11,610 nucleotides of DNA from Bordetella parapertussis (GCA_945906975.1 CAMDRY010000061.1:1-11610), one strand, 5' to 3'; shown: positions 1-6,631, numbered from the stretch's first letter. The notes: generated from the sequence alone by a model not told the origin. Program-made: numbers and translations.

Positions 1-199
1 TGCGGACAGCAAGACGCCGGGCCATATCGGGCTCTCTACGCAGGATCTTGCCGCTCGCAGGGCCTGTTTTGCTAGCATTGAGGCGCATGTGGTTGCCGAT
101 GCCGGGCACATGCTGCACCACGACCAACCCGAACAATTAGCCCATCTGATCCAAGCCTATCTTGCCGCGCATGCGTTGGACCGCTCAGCGGCTTCTTGA
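1..199 (+). CDS. C-terminal end of a probable alpha/beta hydrolase (5' truncated by window edge)
   Basis: Reading frame 2 is open from the left edge to a TGA at 197-199, giving 65 visible residues. The stretch VVADAGHMLHHDQPEQLAHL resembles the last part of an alpha/beta-hydrolase fold. In that family a final strand leads to a Gly-His, the catalytic-triad histidine, followed by 'xxxxPexla' and a closing amphipathic helix. The candidate catalytic His is encoded at 107-109. The nucleophile and acid residues lie outside the window, so the substrate cannot be guessed. The gene converges on the minus-strand gene ending at 268, with 68 bases between the two stops and no clear terminator. The assignment rests on one short motif and is moderately confident. 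The reading frame itself is well supported by its GC-rich third positions. Confidence 0.6.
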   Translation, partial: ADSKTPGHIGLSTQDLAARRACFASIEAHVVADAGHMLHHDQPEQLAHLIQAYLAAHALDRSAAS

Positions 200-241
200 T
201 GAGGCTGGGGTTCCCGGTGTTCGTTGATGGGCAGGCTGAAC

Positions 242-276
242 CCTTAGCCTCTTAGGCCTTAGCGGCCTTAGCGGCC
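242..276. repeat. Short degenerate tandem repeat over a stop codon
   Basis: The 9-base unit GGCCTTAGC occurs twice back to back (255-263 and 264-272) and is followed by a third GGCC. The core CTTAG occurs four times in all (243, 251, 258, 267). On the minus strand the unit reads GGCCGCTAA, so the duplication carries the last two codons and the stop of the minus-strand gene and leaves a second in-frame TAA nine bases downstream. It looks like a slippage duplication. No function is implied. Confidence 0.6.
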
Positions 277-1164
277 GGTATCGAAAAATTCGCGCAACAT
301 GAAATCTTCCAGGCCGGCGTTGTCGGAGTTCCGGGCGGAAAGCGTCACCCAGCGGCGCAGTTTGTGCGATTCCCACTGGAAGTCCCCAGATTCGTACTCA
401 CGAATAATGGCGATCATTTTGCGCACTACGGCGAGGCGAATGTCAGCGTTGTTACCGCGGCGTACCTCGATGTTTTGAAGGGTGTTGCGCTTGATGTCCC
501 GATTCCAGCCAAAGAATTTGAAATCGGCCGAATCAATGCCGAGGCGTTCTATCTGGAATATGCCGCCGCTTTTGCGCGGGTCATAACCAAAAATCTGTGG
601 CTGTCCCATGCCCATATTGGCGGTTTGGTTGCGGGCGCGTCGCTCCTTGTCATCTTCGGCCGGGCTAGGTTCGGCTGCCGCGATTTGTGCCGGCGAAGGT
701 GGTGCCTCGCGTGCCCGGCGACGTGCTTCGATCATCGCATTCATATCCTGCGCCTGCTCGGCCGGTACTCTGGCCGCCGTTGGTGTTGCCGGCATCGGGG
801 ACACCGCCGGGGCGGCCGGGGCGGGTCGGTTCATTGCAAGCAGCGGCGGCGCCGGGGGCGGCGGGGGCGGGGGCGCGCGTTTGGCTTGTGGTGGTAGCGG
901 TGGTAGCGGCGCAGCCCGGCGCGGGGGCTCAGCCGGGGCGGGCGTCATAGGAGCGGGCCGATTGTCGGCAGGCGGCAGCAATTGGGCTTTCATGCGATGG
1001 GGTGCCTCGACCATGCCCGGGATCTTGCGGTCCTGGGGAGGACGCGAATGCCACTGCCACAGCGTTGCAATGTGAAGCAGCAAAGACAAAGCGACCGCGA
1101 CCCATATTTTTGGGACGGCAAACTCATCGCGTGAGCGGTACAAGGCTTCGATCTGGTCGCTCAT
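268..1164 (-). CDS. Uncharacterised membrane-anchored protein with TonB-like N-terminus and Pro-rich linker
   Basis: The protein has 298 residues. Residues 1-19 are polar and should be cytoplasmic. Residues 20-38 form one hydrophobic segment (IWVAVALSLLLHIATLWQW) with Ser27 and His31 spaced as in the S-x3-H pair of the TonB membrane anchor. Residues ~42-170 are Pro/Ala/Arg-rich, including a run of seven prolines, as in TonB's periplasm-spanning linker. The C-terminal ~115 residues are not low-complexity. They contain 'GMGQPQIFGYDP', 'FKFFGWNRDIKRN' and 'LAVVRKMIAIIREYE', and I do not recognise them as the TonB C-terminal fold. From memory, similar hypothetical proteins occur in other betaproteobacteria. 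The likely topology is an inner-membrane anchor with the bulk in the periplasm. There is no good Shine-Dalgarno before the ATG at 1164. No exbB or exbD lies nearby, so a role in TonB-dependent uptake is not supported by context. The gene is transcribed divergently from the PHP gene. Confidence 0.85.
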   Translation of the reverse strand: MSDQIEALYRSRDEFAVPKIWVAVALSLLLHIATLWQWHSRPPQDRKIPGMVEAPHRMKAQLLPPADNRPAPMTPAPAEPPRRAAPLPPLPPQAKRAPPPPPPPAPPLLAMNRPAPAAPAVSPMPATPTAARVPAEQAQDMNAMIEARRRAREAPPSPAQIAAAEPSPAEDDKERRARNQTANMGMGQPQIFGYDPRKSGGIFQIERLGIDSADFKFFGWNRDIKRNTLQNIEVRRGNNADIRLAVVRKMIAIIREYESGDFQWESHKLRRWVTLSARNSDNAGLEDFMLREFFDTGR

Positions 1165-1248
1165 TGCGGGTGAAAGGGGCGGTTCAAAGTGGGCGTTTGG
1201 GGTTTCGTCTGGGCGGGGCTTGTGTGTCTGGAATTGAGAGCCGCACGT

Positions 1249-1261
1249 CCGATATTATCGG
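1249..1261. repeat. 13-base perfect palindrome, possible operator
   Basis: CCGATATTATCGG reads as two 6-base arms (CCGATA / TATCGG) around a single T. Its AT-rich centre inside a GC-rich genome and its place between two divergent genes are what an operator would look like. No known regulator's consensus is recognised. The minus-strand -10 candidate overlaps it. Confidence 0.35.
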
Positions 1262-1432
1262 CGACGCAAGTTCAAGATTGCGATTTGCCAATCGTCGCGC
1301 CTTGTTATTTTTTGCGACGTTGATGGGGATGGATGCCGAGAATGGAAATATTTGCAAAAGTATTGGGCCGATAGGCTCCCGCAATTTTACTCGCCGTCCG
1401 GATTCCTGCCAGTGTTGAAACATGTTTTCGTG

Positions 1433-1446
1433 CCCGCGGAGGCGGG
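1433..1446. repeat. GC-rich inverted repeat just upstream of the PHP-gene -10 box
   Basis: CCCGC (1433-1437), loop GGAG, then GCGGG (1442-1446) form a perfect 5-bp stem, extendable by G-T pairs. It occupies the place where the -35 element of the following promoter should be, so a regulator could bind there. It could also be chance in GC-rich DNA. Confidence 0.3.
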
Positions 1447-1455
1447 TGGCTAAGC

Positions 1456-1461
1456 TATAAT
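1456..1461 (+). promoter_or_regulatory. Consensus -10 box for the PHP-yciO operon
   Basis: TATAAT matches the sigma70 -10 consensus exactly. Transcription would start near 1468, leaving a leader of about 17 bases before the TTG start at 1485. No good -35 is found 15-19 bases upstream; the space is filled by the GC-rich inverted repeat at 1433-1446. The promoter may therefore need an activator. The box also argues against translation starting as early as the TTG at 1461. Confidence 0.5.
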
Positions 1462-1484
1462 TGTCTGTTTATTCGGGGGAAATA

Positions 1485-2312
1485 TTGAATTTCGACCTGC
1501 ACTGCCATTCTAAAGTGTCCGACGGTATGCTCACGCCGCACGACTTGGTGGCGCGTGCGGCAGTGAACGGCGTGACGACGCTCTCGCTCACCGATCACGA
1601 CGAGATAGGCGGACTCGCGGAGGCGCGCGATGCCGCCGCGGCGTTTGGCATTGATTTCATCAACGGTGTGGAAATCTCCATCAGTTGGCGCGAAGTCACC
1701 ATCCATATCGTTGGTCTGAATGTGGATCCCGCAAACGCCGTGCTGCTAAAGGGGCTGGATGAGACCCGTATCGGACGCATCGCCCGTGCCAAAAAAATGG
1801 CGGTACAGCTTGAAATGGCGGGCATTCGTGGCAGCCTCGAAGGAGCCATGGCCTACGCCGAGAACCCGCAACTGATCAGTCGGACACATTTTGCCCGCTT
1901 TCTTGTCGAAAATCGTTATGCCAAGGATATCTCCGCCGTGTTTCGCAATTACCTGGTGAGCGGCAAGCCCGGCTATGTGGCGCACGAGTGGGCCAGTGTG
2001 GCCGATGCGGTGAGCTGGATTCACGCCGCCGGCGGGGTCGCCGTGGTCGCACACCCCGGACGTTACAAGATAAAGCGGCCGGCGCTGCGTGCATTCTTTG
2101 CTGAATTCCGCGAGCTCGGGGGCGAGGGCATCGAGGTTATAACAGGCAGCCATACGGCGCACCAGTACGGAGAGTTTGCGATTCTGGCGCGCGAGTACGG
2201 TTTCCTTGCCTCACGCGGTTCGGACTTTCACGGCCCGGGAGAAAGCCATACTGAACTCGGTCGCCTGCCGCAATTACCCGATGACTTGGAGCCGGTGTGG
2301 CGGCGCTGGTAG
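1485..2312 (+). CDS. rnm: PHP-domain phosphoesterase, RNase AM / 3',5'-nucleoside bisphosphate phosphatase (YciV/TrpH) family
   Basis: With the TTG start at 1485 the protein has 275 residues and begins MNFDLHCHS, as family members usually do. GGGGGA at 1475-1480 is the likely ribosome binding site. The metal-binding PHP motifs are all present: DLHCHS (residues 4-9), TDHD (36-39), the GVEIS segment with its Glu, AHPGRY and the C-terminal GSDFHG. Family members hydrolyse 3',5'-nucleoside bisphosphates, and the E. coli member trims RNA 5' ends, including rRNA precursors, with Mn2+ as the usual cofactor. The protein is cytosolic. It is the first gene of the rightward cluster, 89 bases before yciO. 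A longer version from the TTG at 1461 would start inside the -10 box and is unlikely. Family assignment is firm; the exact substrate is inferred from relatives. Confidence 0.92.
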   Translation: MNFDLHCHSKVSDGMLTPHDLVARAAVNGVTTLSLTDHDEIGGLAEARDAAAAFGIDFINGVEISISWREVTIHIVGLNVDPANAVLLKGLDETRIGRIARAKKMAVQLEMAGIRGSLEGAMAYAENPQLISRTHFARFLVENRYAKDISAVFRNYLVSGKPGYVAHEWASVADAVSWIHAAGGVAVVAHPGRYKIKRPALRAFFAEFRELGGEGIEVITGSHTAHQYGEFAILAREYGFLASRGSDFHGPGESHTELGRLPQLPDDLEPVWRRW

Positions 2313-2401
2313 GGGCCAATTGCCGACCTTAAGGCGTTGAACAGTGCTGCACGCGCACCCAATCCTGAGCGGTCCCGGCGCGTACACAGACAAAGCGAAA
2401 C

Positions 2402-3028
2402 ATGGCCCAGTACTTTGAAGTTCACCCGACACACCCGCAGCCGCGCCTGATCACGCGTGCGGCTGAGATCGTTCGCAAGGGCGGCGTGATCGCCTATCCA
2501 ACCGACTCCTGTTTCGCCCTGGGCTGCCATATCGGCGACAAGGATGCCATGGTTCGCTTGCGCGAGATCCGTGGATTCGAGGACACGCACCATCTCACAC
2601 TGATGTGCCGCGACCTGTCCGAGATAGCGCTGTTTGCGCGTGTCGATAACCGCCAGTACCGCCTGCTGAAAAAGCTCACGCCCGGGAGCTACACCTTTAT
2701 TCTGGAGGCAAGCCGCGAATTGCCGCGTCGATTGTTGCACGCCAAGCGGCGCACCATAGGTTTGCGCGTCCCGGGACACCCGGTGGCGCATGCGCTGCTC
2801 GAGGAGTTGAATGAACCGCTGCTCTCGAGTACGCTGATCCTTGCCGGACAAGACACGCCGCTTGACGATGCGCATGAAATCCGGGAGCAACTGGAGCACC
2901 AGATCGACTTGGTGCTGGATGCCGGGCCCTGCGGACTTGAGGTTTCTACCGTGATTGACCTGAGCGGTGAGGTGCCGAGGCTGTTGCGTAAGGGCAAGGG
3001 GTCGATTGAGTCGCTCGGTTTGGACTAA
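2402..3028 (+). CDS. yciO: YciO, YrdC/Sua5-domain protein
   Basis: The protein has 208 residues and is a single YrdC-type domain. Early GGVIAYPTDSCFALGC and then HLTLMCRDLSEIA, TPGSYTFIL, RRTIGLRVPGHP and STVIDLSG follow the YciO pattern closely. YrdC-domain proteins bind ATP and dsRNA/tRNA. TsaC and Sua5 use the fold to make threonylcarbamoyl-AMP for tRNA t6A37. In YciO the 'STSAN' stretch typical of TsaC is replaced, here by SSTLILAG, and I believe YciO does not substitute efficiently for TsaC. Calling this gene tsaC would therefore be risky. The ATG at 2402 is preceded by only a weak purine stretch (AAAGCGAAA). The gene lies 35 bases before the M50 protease gene and probably shares its transcript. 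Confidence 0.92.
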   Translation: MAQYFEVHPTHPQPRLITRAAEIVRKGGVIAYPTDSCFALGCHIGDKDAMVRLREIRGFEDTHHLTLMCRDLSEIALFARVDNRQYRLLKKLTPGSYTFILEASRELPRRLLHAKRRTIGLRVPGHPVAHALLEELNEPLLSSTLILAGQDTPLDDAHEIREQLEHQIDLVLDAGPCGLEVSTVIDLSGEVPRLLRKGKGSIESLGLD

Positions 3029-3033
3029 ACAGG

Positions 3034-3039
3034 TAAAAT
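3034..3039 (+). promoter_or_regulatory. Weak candidate -10 box before the M50 gene
   Basis: TAAAAT lies in the 35-base gap after yciO and differs from TATAAT at one position. No matching -35 is visible at 16-18 bases, so this would be at most a secondary internal promoter for the M50-trpS part of the cluster. Confidence 0.2.
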
Positions 3040-3063
3040 CGCGCTTTCGCCTCACTCTTCAGC

Positions 3064-3726
3064 ATGGAATTCAACCTAGTACAGACCATCGCGATTTACG
3101 CGCTGCCGGTCATTTTCGCCATCACCATGCATGAGGCCGCCCACGGTTACGTGGCGCGATACTTTGGCGACGACACGGCGGAGCGGCAAGGGCGCATCAG
3201 CCTTAATCCCCTACGTCATGTTGACCTGGTTGGCACGATTATTCTGCCCCTGGTGATTGTCATCACCAGCAAGCTCTTTGGCGGGGCGGGGATCCTGTTC
3301 GGCTGGGCAAAGCCGGTACCGGTCAATTTCGGCAACCTGCGCCGCCCCAAGCGCGACATGCTGTGGGTCGCCGCCGCAGGCCCCGCTTCGAACCTGATAA
3401 TGGCGCTGGGATGGGCGGGACTGCTCAAATTCTCGACGTTGATGGCGAACAATGCATTTTCACTCCCGATGGGCCTGATGGCCGAGGCGGGAATTACTGT
3501 CAATGTTGTGCTGATGGTACTGAATCTGCTCCCGATCCTGCCTCTGGATGGCGGGAGAATCGTGGTGAGTCTGCTGCCTGATCGCCTGGCCTATCCGTAT
3601 TCGAGGCTCGAGCCCTATGGTTTTCCCATACTGCTGGTGTTGCTGTTCACCAACATGCTCGGAGTCGTCCTCAATCCGATGGTGCTCGCATCAATCGGGC
3701 TCATCGAAACTATTTTTCAGCTTTAA
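3064..3726 (+). CDS. Site-2-protease-family zinc metallopeptidase (M50), integral membrane
   Basis: The protein has 220 residues, mostly hydrophobic, with about five likely membrane segments (roughly 4-22, 55-70, 100-120, 140-160, 183-205). The zinc site HEAAH is at residues 23-27 inside the first segment. The third-ligand motif LDG is in LPLDGGRI, with Asp162. The NPLRHVDLVGT stretch after the first segment is typical of the compact M50B (YwhC-like) group. No PDZ domain is present, unlike RseP. These enzymes cleave substrates within the inner membrane, but the substrate of this compact group is generally unknown. No strong Shine-Dalgarno precedes the ATG. The gene sits between yciO and trpS, a pairing I recall from other betaproteobacteria, and ends 17 bases before trpS. 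Confidence 0.93.
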   Translation: MEFNLVQTIAIYALPVIFAITMHEAAHGYVARYFGDDTAERQGRISLNPLRHVDLVGTIILPLVIVITSKLFGGAGILFGWAKPVPVNFGNLRRPKRDMLWVAAAGPASNLIMALGWAGLLKFSTLMANNAFSLPMGLMAEAGITVNVVLMVLNLLPILPLDGGRIVVSLLPDRLAYPYSRLEPYGFPILLVLLFTNMLGVVLNPMVLASIGLIETIFQL

Positions 3727-3743
3727 GCGGAAGTAAGCAAAAT

Positions 3744-4946
3744 ATGTACGCAGAAAGGGTTGTCTCCGGTATGCGCCCGACAGGTGCCCTGCACCTGGGG
3801 CATTATCATGGCGCACTGAAAAACTGGGTCAGGCTGCAGAGTGAATACCCGTGTTATTTCTTTGTTGCCGATTGGCACGCCCTCACCACCCACTACGAGG
3901 ACTCGGCATCGATCGAAGACAGCGTTTGGGAAATGGTCATAGACTGGCTGGCGGCCGGCGTGGATCCATCGCAGTCAACGCTGTTTATCCAATCACGCGT
4001 GCCCGAGCATGCCGAGCTGCACACATTGCTGTCGATGATTACCCCCCTCGGCTGGCTGGAGCGCGTGCCTACCTACAAGGACCAGCAGGAAAAGCTGGCC
4101 GACCGCGATCTGGCAACCTACGGATTTCTCGGTTATCCCTTGCTGCAGGCGGCCGACGTGTTGATCTATCGTGCAAGCTTTGTTCCTGTGGGTGAAGACC
4201 AGGTGCCGCATATCGAGTTCATGCGTGAAATCGCAAGGCGTTTTAATCATGTCTATGGCAAGGAGCCGGGCTTCGAGGAAAAGGCGCTTGCAGCTGCAAA
4301 AAAAATGGGCAGCAAGAAGGCCAAGCTTTATCTGGAATTGCGCAGCCGTTACCAGCAGCAGGGCGAGGATGCGGCGCTCGAATCGGCCAAGGCCTTGCTC
4401 GACGAGCAGCAAAACCTCGCCGTGGGAGACCGGGAGCTCCTGTTTGGCTACTTGGAGGGGGGCGGACGGATGATCCTGGTCGAACCCGACGTGCTGCTCA
4501 CCGAGGCCTCGCGGTTGCCCGGGCTGGATGGCCAGAAAATGTCAAAGTCCTATAACAATGCCATCGCGCTGCGCGAAGATCCGGAAATGGTACAAAAGAA
4601 AATCCGCACCATGCCGACGGATCCGGCGCGGGTGAAGCGCACCGATCCTGGCACGCCGGAAAAATGTCCCGTGTGGCAGTTTCATCTCGTTTACTCGGAT
4701 TCAAAGGTTCAGGACTGGGTGCAAAAAGGTTGTGCTAGCGCGGGCATAGGTTGCCTCGAATGCAAGCAGCCGGTAATCGACCGGGTGCTTGCGGAACAAG
4801 GCCCTATGCGCGAGCGCGCGCAGCGCTATATCGACGATCCGACGCTGGTGCGCAATATCGTCGCCGACGGCTGTGAGAAAGCGCGCAAGCTGGCGATCGA
4901 GACCATGCGCGAGGTTCGCGACGTTATGGGACTGAACTACTCATGA
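3744..4946 (+). CDS. trpS: Tryptophanyl-tRNA synthetase, long form with predicted [4Fe-4S] motif
   Basis: The protein has 400 residues and is a class I aminoacyl-tRNA synthetase that charges tRNA-Trp. The HIGH-type motif is HLGH (residues 17-20) within GMRPTGALHLGHYHGA, and KMSKS is at 265-269. A GGAAG at 3729-3733 gives a well-spaced ribosome binding site for the ATG. Compact TrpRS such as that of E. coli has about 334 residues. The extra length here is an insert of about 70 residues between VYG (170-172) and the LLTEASRLPGLDG segment (from 251). Cys308, Cys330, Cys337 and Cys340 form C-x21-C-x6-C-x2-C, close to the C-x22-C-x6-C-x2-C set that binds a [4Fe-4S] cluster near the anticodon-recognition region in Thermotoga maritima TrpRS. 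The stop overlaps the scpA start by four bases (ATGA), implying translational coupling. Confidence 0.97.
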   Translation: MYAERVVSGMRPTGALHLGHYHGALKNWVRLQSEYPCYFFVADWHALTTHYEDSASIEDSVWEMVIDWLAAGVDPSQSTLFIQSRVPEHAELHTLLSMITPLGWLERVPTYKDQQEKLADRDLATYGFLGYPLLQAADVLIYRASFVPVGEDQVPHIEFMREIARRFNHVYGKEPGFEEKALAAAKKMGSKKAKLYLELRSRYQQQGEDAALESAKALLDEQQNLAVGDRELLFGYLEGGGRMILVEPDVLLTEASRLPGLDGQKMSKSYNNAIALREDPEMVQKKIRTMPTDPARVKRTDPGTPEKCPVWQFHLVYSDSKVQDWVQKGCASAGIGCLECKQPVIDRVLAEQGPMRERAQRYIDDPTLVRNIVADGCEKARKLAIETMREVRDVMGLNYS

Positions 4947-5797
4947 GCGAGCTTCGTTTCGCCGAGGGGCAGGATCCGGCGCAGGCAAGTATTCCGACGC
5001 CGCAGGCGCTGCCGCATTCGGCCAAGGTGCGCGGGGAAATGATGACCGAGTTGCCGACGGATCTGTATATTCCGCCTGATGCGCTGGAGGTCTTTTTCGA
5101 GACCTTCGAGGGGCCGCTAGACCTTCTGCTCTACCTGATTCGCAAGGCCAACGTCGACATCCTGGACATTCCGATGGCTCGACTGACCGAGCAGTATCTG
5201 GTCTATGTCGAGGCGATGCGGCACAAGAACCTCGAACTTGCCGCAGACTACCTCGTGATGGCGGCAATCCTGATCGAAATCAAATCGCGCATGTTGTTGC
5301 CGCGCCCGCGCGTCGTTGCCGGCGACGAAGACCTCGATCCGCGCGCCGAACTTGTGCGACGCCTGCTCGAGTACGAGCAGATGAAGCAGGCGGCACTGGA
5401 GATCGATGCGCTGCCGCATCTGGGGCGCGATTTCTATTCGGTCGAGGTGTGGATTGAGCAGACGCTCACCCATCGCCTGCCGCAAGTCAATGCCGCAGAC
5501 CTGGAGAGTGCTTGGCGTGTGCTGTTGCGTCAGGCGCGCGTCCGCACCCACCACAAGGTCAGGCAGGACCAATTGTCGGTGCGCGAGCACATGACCCTGA
5601 TCATGCGGCGCCTGGCGCCGGGTGCTTTTGTCGAGTTTGCACAATTGTTCGACGTGACACGCGGTGTTCCTGTGCTCGTAGTCAACTTTCTTGCGGTGCT
5701 TGAACTGACCCGTGAGACGTTGATTGAGGTTGCGCAGTCCGAGCCTTATGCGCCCATTTATGTAAAGCTGCGCCAGCAGGCGATCCACGTCGAGTAA
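4943..5797 (+). CDS. scpA: Segregation and condensation protein A
   Basis: The protein has 284 residues. ScpA is the kleisin that bridges the Smc heads and, with ScpB, forms the bacterial condensin used in chromosome segregation. The core begins near residue 51 with FFETFEGPLDLLLYLIRKAN, followed by VDILDIPMARLTEQYL and AADYLVMAAILIEIKSRMLL, the hallmark N-terminal Smc-binding helices. The C-terminal winged-helix part covers roughly 200-284. The first ~45 residues are an unconserved-looking extension. The ATG at 4943 overlaps the trpS stop in an ATGA junction, which favours this start. Two further ATGs at 5039 and 5042 (Met33 and Met34), next to GGGGAA, are alternatives that would remove most of the extension. 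scpB follows after 42 bases. Confidence 0.95.
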   Translation: MSELRFAEGQDPAQASIPTPQALPHSAKVRGEMMTELPTDLYIPPDALEVFFETFEGPLDLLLYLIRKANVDILDIPMARLTEQYLVYVEAMRHKNLELAADYLVMAAILIEIKSRMLLPRPRVVAGDEDLDPRAELVRRLLEYEQMKQAALEIDALPHLGRDFYSVEVWIEQTLTHRLPQVNAADLESAWRVLLRQARVRTHHKVRQDQLSVREHMTLIMRRLAPGAFVEFAQLFDVTRGVPVLVVNFLAVLELTRETLIEVAQSEPYAPIYVKLRQQAIHVE

Positions 5798-5839
5798 TAC
5801 CGGACAGTTCCTTCAATCCATCAATCTGCAGCGAAGATC

Positions 5840-6631
5840 ATGCTAAACACCGCCGACGTAAAACTGGTTCTTGAAGCCGCGCTTCTGTCCAGCCAGCAGC
5901 CGCTAAGCTTGGCCGAACTCAGGAAGCTGTTCGAGGAGGACGTGGGCACGGACACCCTGCGGCGCCTCCTCGATGAACTCCGGGGCGACTGGAATGGCCG
6001 CGCCGTGGAGCTGGTCAATCTGGCGACAGGATGGCGTTTCCAGACCAAGGTTGAGTACCAACAATACCTTGAGCGGGTCAGCGGTGAAAGGCCGCCGCGT
6101 TATTCGCGCGCAGTGCTGGAGACTCTGGCTATCATCGCTTACCGTCAGCCGGTTACGCGTGGCGACGTTGAGGACATTCGTGGCGTGGTGGTTTCCACCG
6201 ACGTCATCAAGAAACTTGAAGATCGTGGGTGGATCGACACCGTCGGCCATCGCGATGTACCGGGCAAGCCGGCCCTATACGCCACCACCAAGGCCTTTCT
6301 CGACGACTTGGGCCTGCGCTCCTTGCAGGAACTGCCGCCGTTAGAGGAGATTGCGAGGTCCATTGAACGCACCGAAGTCCCGCCCACGCTCGCCGCAACG
6401 CCGTTCCCAAGCCTCCAAGGGCACGCCATCGAGGCCCCAGAGACCAACGGGGCCGCGCAGTTCGAGCCCGCAGAAGCCGGTTCCGTCCAAAGCGAGCCCG
6501 CTGCGGCCGAGCCCATCGAGGTCGGCGAGCCAGAAGGGCCCGCACAGTCCGAAGTCCCCACAGAATCGATCGAGGATCAACTCCAAAACCGGGACGGGGA
6601 GCGGCACGGCCCCTCAGGTACGACCGGCTGA
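5840..6631 (+). CDS. scpB: Segregation and condensation protein B, with long acidic C-terminal tail
   Basis: The protein has 263 residues. ScpB dimers bind the kleisin ScpA and regulate Smc. Residues 1-~175 carry two winged-helix domains: LEAALLSSQQPLSLAELRKL in the first, then YSRAVLETLAIIAYRQPVTR, DIRGVVVSTDVIKKLEDRGW and GKPALYATTKAFLDDLGL in the second. The conserved part ends near SLQELPPLEEIA. After it comes a tail of about 85 residues rich in Glu, Pro, Ala and Ser, probably disordered. That tail is encoded by bases 6351-6631, which are also open in the rluB frame. My approximate hand count of GC by codon position over the tail is 75/56/73 percent. The lowest value at position 2, as expected for real coding, favours the ScpB frame. 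No strong ribosome binding site is seen before the ATG at 5840. Confidence 0.94.
   Translation: MLNTADVKLVLEAALLSSQQPLSLAELRKLFEEDVGTDTLRRLLDELRGDWNGRAVELVNLATGWRFQTKVEYQQYLERVSGERPPRYSRAVLETLAIIAYRQPVTRGDVEDIRGVVVSTDVIKKLEDRGWIDTVGHRDVPGKPALYATTKAFLDDLGLRSLQELPPLEEIARSIERTEVPPTLAATPFPSLQGHAIEAPETNGAAQFEPAEAGSVQSEPAAAEPIEVGEPEGPAQSEVPTESIEDQLQNRDGERHGPSGTTG

Larger units (their letters stand above)
1165..1484. other. Divergent intergenic region (320 bases)
   Basis: This spacer separates the minus-strand TonB-like gene from the rightward operon. It contains an odd perfect palindrome (1249-1261), a 5-bp hairpin CGATT-TGCC-AATCG (1281-1294), a GC hairpin (1433-1446) and a consensus -10 box (1456-1461). 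For the minus strand only a weak promoter candidate is visible: GATAAT (complement of 1254-1259) with a poor -35 (TCGCAA, 18-base spacer). A 79-codon minus-strand reading frame (1184-1423) crosses the region, but it has no recognisable domain and is probably chance. Confidence 0.6.

Noticed and set aside
608..1075. Gly/Ala-rich plus-strand frame of 155 codons
   Set aside because: It is the complement of the Pro-rich linker of the minus-strand gene; poly-Pro codons read as poly-Gly. A shadow, not a gene.
1184..1423. 79-codon minus-strand reading frame in the divergent spacer
   Set aside because: No domain, no ribosome binding site, and composition unlike neighbouring genes. It also runs across the palindrome and hairpin sites. 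Most likely chance.
2313..2401. Possible promoter or terminator between the PHP gene and yciO
   Set aside because: CCTTAAGG is only an 8-base palindrome, there is no T-tract, and no -35/-10 pair with acceptable spacing is visible.
2228..3055. 275-codon minus-strand frame
   Set aside because: It is antisense to yciO and the end of the PHP gene, with no recognisable motif.
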